This document shows positions 5,654 through 7,749 of a DNA stretch of 7,749 nt, one piece after another. Under the pieces are notes generated by a model. It searched no databases and was not told the origin of the DNA. It saw nothing but the letters and a program-made list of their open reading frames with translations. The first letter of the stretch is position 1, and every line of letters begins with the position of its first letter. The stretch covers positions 1 to 7,749 of the forward strand of contig JAFGSU010000323.1 in NCBI GenBank assembly GCA_016934435.1. Reading direction: 5' to 3'. Source of the stretch: Candidatus Zhuqueibacterota bacterium. Lineage in GTDB: Bacteria > Zhuqueibacterota > Zhuqueibacteria > Residuimicrobiales > Residuimicrobiaceae. Both the position numbers and the translations under genes were made by a program.

Positions 5654-7140
5654 TTTCCCAATCCCAACTCGAATCCTATCTCTGGGGCGCAGCCACCTTG
5701 CTGCGGGGCTACATCGACGCCGGCGACTACAAACAGTTTATCTTTCCGCTGCTGTTCTATAAGCGTATGTGTGACGTGTTCGATGAAGAATTGACCGAAG
5801 CACTGGCGGAATCTGACGGTGATCAGGCCTATGCCATGAAACCGGAACAACACCGGTTCCAAATTCCGGCAGACGCCCACTGGAAAACCATCCGGGCGAA
5901 TGTCAGGGACGTGGGCCAGGCTATCCAACATGCGTTCCGTGACATTGAACGCGCCAATCCCGATACCCTTTCCGGGGTCTTTGGCGATGCGCAGTGGACC
6001 AATAAAGAGCGTTTACCAGACCACATGCTGCGGGAACTTATCGAACATTTCAGCTCCCAGACGCTCTCCCTGGCCAATTGCCCGGAAGATGAACTCGGGG
6101 TGGGTTACGAGTTTCTGATTAAGAAATTCGCCGATGACTCCGGTCACACCGCTGCCGAGTTCTATACCAATCGGACCGTGGTTCATCTGATGACCGAAAT
6201 GCTTACACCTCAACCAGGAGAGTCGATCTATGATCCCACTTGCGGTTCGGCCGGTATGCTGCTTTCGGCGGTGGCGCATTTGAAACGCCAGGATAAGGAA
6301 TGGCGAAACCTGTGGCTCTACGGGCAGGAACGCAATCTGCTGACCTCGGCCATTGGCCGGATGAACCTGTTCCTGCACGGCATTGTCGACTTCCAAATCA
6401 TCCGGGGCGATACCCTGGCCCATCCGGCTTTTGTTGCCGGCGACCAACTGATGCAGTTTGATGTGGTCCTGGCCAATCCGCCCTACTCGATTAAGCAGTG
6501 GAATCGCCAGGCCTGGACGGTTGATCCCTGGGGACGGAACATTTACGGCACGCCGCCGCAGGGCCGGGCCGACTATGCCTTTCTGCAGCACATTATCCGG
6601 AGCCTGAAGCCCAAGACCGGCCGCTGCGCTATTCTGTTTCCGCATGGCGTTCTCTTCCGCAATGAGGAGTTGGCGATGCGCGAAAAGCTGATCGCCCATG
6701 ATGTGGTGGAGTGCGTGCTCGGACTCGGCCCCAATCTCTTTTACAACTCGCCCATGGAAGCCTGCGTGGTTATTTGCCGGATGAACAAGCCCCGGGAGCG
6801 CCGGAACAAGCTCCTTTTCATTAACGCGGTGAATGAAGTGACCCGCGAGCGGGCGCAGAGTTTCCTTAATGAGGAACATATTCAACGGATTGTGGCCGCT
6901 TATCGGGCTTTCGGGGAGGAGGAAGGCTTTGCCCGGGTAGTGAACAATGACGAGATCCGGGAGAAAGACTCCAGCCTGAACTTGCCGCTCTATGTAAATG
7001 TCATTCGGACAGATCGTTCTCATGGGAACGGAAGAATAGAAGATATCGGTCTTTCAGAAGCAATAGCAAGGTGGCAGGACAGTTCGAAGGTTTTACAAAA
7101 TTCGATGAAAAGTCTTTTTGAAATTTTTGAAGATGCTTAG
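5650..7140 (+). CDS. hsdM: Type I restriction-modification methylase subunit HsdM, second copy
   Basis: This is a 496-aa protein when started at the ATG with GGAGG 8 nt upstream (an in-frame ATG at 5608 would give 510 aa). It has the same architecture as the first HsdM: HsdM_N domain at about 5-140 (LWGAATLLRG, FGDAQWTNKERL), EFYTNR at 170-175, motif I DPTCGSAG at 195-202 and motif IV NPPY at 276-279. All are compatible with an active SAM-dependent adenine methylase, and motif IV differs from NPPF in the first copy. The two proteins have diverged over their whole length, so this is not a recent duplication. The last 45 or so codons (from about 6990) become strikingly AT-rich, with codon use unlike the body of the gene. 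hsdS follows after 17 nt. It may pair with the first copy as a mixed M1-M2 dimer, or one copy may serve another HsdS; the sequence cannot tell. Confidence 0.95.
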   Translation: MISQSQLESYLWGAATLLRGYIDAGDYKQFIFPLLFYKRMCDVFDEELTEALAESDGDQAYAMKPEQHRFQIPADAHWKTIRANVRDVGQAIQHAFRDIERANPDTLSGVFGDAQWTNKERLPDHMLRELIEHFSSQTLSLANCPEDELGVGYEFLIKKFADDSGHTAAEFYTNRTVVHLMTEMLTPQPGESIYDPTCGSAGMLLSAVAHLKRQDKEWRNLWLYGQERNLLTSAIGRMNLFLHGIVDFQIIRGDTLAHPAFVAGDQLMQFDVVLANPPYSIKQWNRQAWTVDPWGRNIYGTPPQGRADYAFLQHIIRSLKPKTGRCAILFPHGVLFRNEELAMREKLIAHDVVECVLGLGPNLFYNSPMEACVVICRMNKPRERRNKLLFINAVNEVTRERAQSFLNEEHIQRIVAAYRAFGEEEGFARVVNNDEIREKDSSLNLPLYVNVIRTDRSHGNGRIEDIGLSEAIARWQDSSKVLQNSMKSLFEIFEDA

Positions 7141-7146
7141 GTGATT

Positions 7147-7151
7147 GGAGG
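7147..7151 (+). promoter_or_regulatory. Ribosome binding site supporting a TTG start for hsdS
   Basis: GGAGG sits 6 nt before TTG at 7158 and just after the hsdM2 stop. No ATG or GTG occurs in that frame near the domain's N-terminus, so this site fixes the start. Confidence 0.8.
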
Positions 7152-7157
7152 TACAAA

Positions 7158-7749
7158 TTGAATTTTCAGTCTCTAAAACCTGGTTGGCAGATATTTAAAT
7201 TTGGTGATTTTGTTGAAAACATCAGAGAACAAGGCCAACCAACAGAAGATGACAGTCGAAGCTATATCGGTTTAGAAAACCTTGATTCAGGCTCGTTACA
7301 TGTAAAGCGTTGGGGATCTGATGCTGATCTGAAAGGTCAAAAGCTACGGATGAGAAAAGGCGATTTACTATTTGCCAAGCGAAATGCCTACCTTCGCCGT
7401 GTGGCTATTGCACCACATGATGGTTTCTTTTCAGCCCACGGGATGGTTTTACGGCCAAAAGGAAAATATATTCTGCCAGAATTTTTACCATTCTTTTTAC
7501 AGTCGGATATGTTTATGGAGCGGGCCATTGAAATATCAGTCGGATCACTCTCTCCGACAATTAACTGGAAGACGCTGCGAGTACAGGAATTCCCGCTGCC
7601 GCCGCTGGACGAACAGAAGCGTATTGCGGAGATTTTGTGGGCGGCGGATGAAGTAGTAGAAAGCTTTTATAATTCTTTACAGCAGTTGCGAAGTATACAG
7701 GAAACATACCTTAAAGAACAGACATCAAATGGTTCAGCAAAAAAATGGA
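7158..7749 (+). CDS. hsdS: Type I restriction-modification specificity subunit HsdS, 3'-partial
   Basis: The frame starts with TTG and stays open to the right edge: 197 codons, about half a usual HsdS. HsdS recognises a split DNA target through two target recognition domains (TRDs) and holds the HsdM subunits. TRD1 spans about 10-160. It begins WQIFKFGDFV, has YIGLENLD at 36-43, RKGDLLFAKR at 66-75 and SVGSLSPTINW at 127-137, and ends with the hallmark LPPLDEQKRIAEIL at 147-160. A helical spacer follows (from about 161), which sets the length of the target gap. TRD2 lies beyond the window. TRD1 is AT-rich (about 40% GC at 7201-7260), while the conserved part at 7561-7620 is about 58%, a mosaic typical of TRD exchange. 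The recognition sequence cannot be read from the protein. Confidence 0.93.
   Translation, partial: MNFQSLKPGWQIFKFGDFVENIREQGQPTEDDSRSYIGLENLDSGSLHVKRWGSDADLKGQKLRMRKGDLLFAKRNAYLRRVAIAPHDGFFSAHGMVLRPKGKYILPEFLPFFLQSDMFMERAIEISVGSLSPTINWKTLRVQEFPLPPLDEQKRIAEILWAADEVVESFYNSLQQLRSIQETYLKEQTSNGSAKKW

Noticed and set aside
6013..7023. 336-codon open frame on the minus strand across hsdM2
   Set aside because: It lies antisense to a motif-complete HsdM and arises from the GC-rich codon pattern. The translation shows no recognisable domain.
7372..7656. 94-codon open frame on the plus strand near the right edge
   Set aside because: It is out of frame with HsdS, which reads through the same stretch with hallmark motifs from TTG 7158.

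Overview
The window looks like a piece of chromosome from an environmental bacterium, probably Desulfobacterota or a similarly repeat-rich lineage. The hints are a secreted protein with paired DUF1566 (Lcl_C) domains, and a palindromic element carrying the TGTCATTGC...GCAATGACA arms that I remember as common in those genomes. This is weak evidence and the taxon is not settled. Base composition is patchy: about 32% GC in a sampled stretch of the ankyrin gene (2041-2100), 63% in hsdM2 (6541-6600), and 28% at the end of hsdM2 (7081-7140). All supported genes are on the + strand.

Layout. (1) Positions 1-1059 hold a phosphodiester-glycosidase-like protein (NAGPA/PF09992 type), open at the left edge. 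Two of its signature residues appear changed. (2) Positions 1059-1212 hold a 154-bp non-coding MITE-like element with 13-bp perfect terminal inverted repeats and a 5-bp target duplication (AACTA). It inserted inside the stop codon of gene 1 and turned TAG into TAA without changing the protein. (3) Positions 1219-1594 are intergenic, with a good sigma70-type promoter and inverted repeats. (4) Positions 1595-3730 encode an AT-rich exported protein: signal peptide, about nine ankyrin repeats with an insert, then two DUF1566 domains. (5) Positions 3731-4061 are intergenic, with a 10-bp-stem inverted repeat overlapping a possible promoter for the next operon. (6) Positions 4062-7749 hold a Type I restriction-modification modification operon: hsdM1, a 30-codon ORF with a CPHC zinc-knuckle-like motif, hsdM2, and hsdS (TTG start, cut by the right edge). 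No hsdR is in the window; it may lie beyond the right edge.

How the genes fit together. HsdM binds S-adenosylmethionine and methylates adenine, and HsdS chooses the DNA target. A normal system has one hsdM, whose product is used twice. Here two clearly paralogous, both apparently intact HsdM proteins precede one HsdS. Between them sits a micro-ORF joined to both by 4-bp ATGA stop/start overlaps, so the three frames look translationally coupled. This two-methylase arrangement with an embedded CxxC microprotein is the most interesting item. The sharp composition drop near position 6990 suggests that the end of hsdM2 and the first recognition domain of hsdS came in by recombination. No link between the R-M operon and the two upstream genes is visible apart from proximity.
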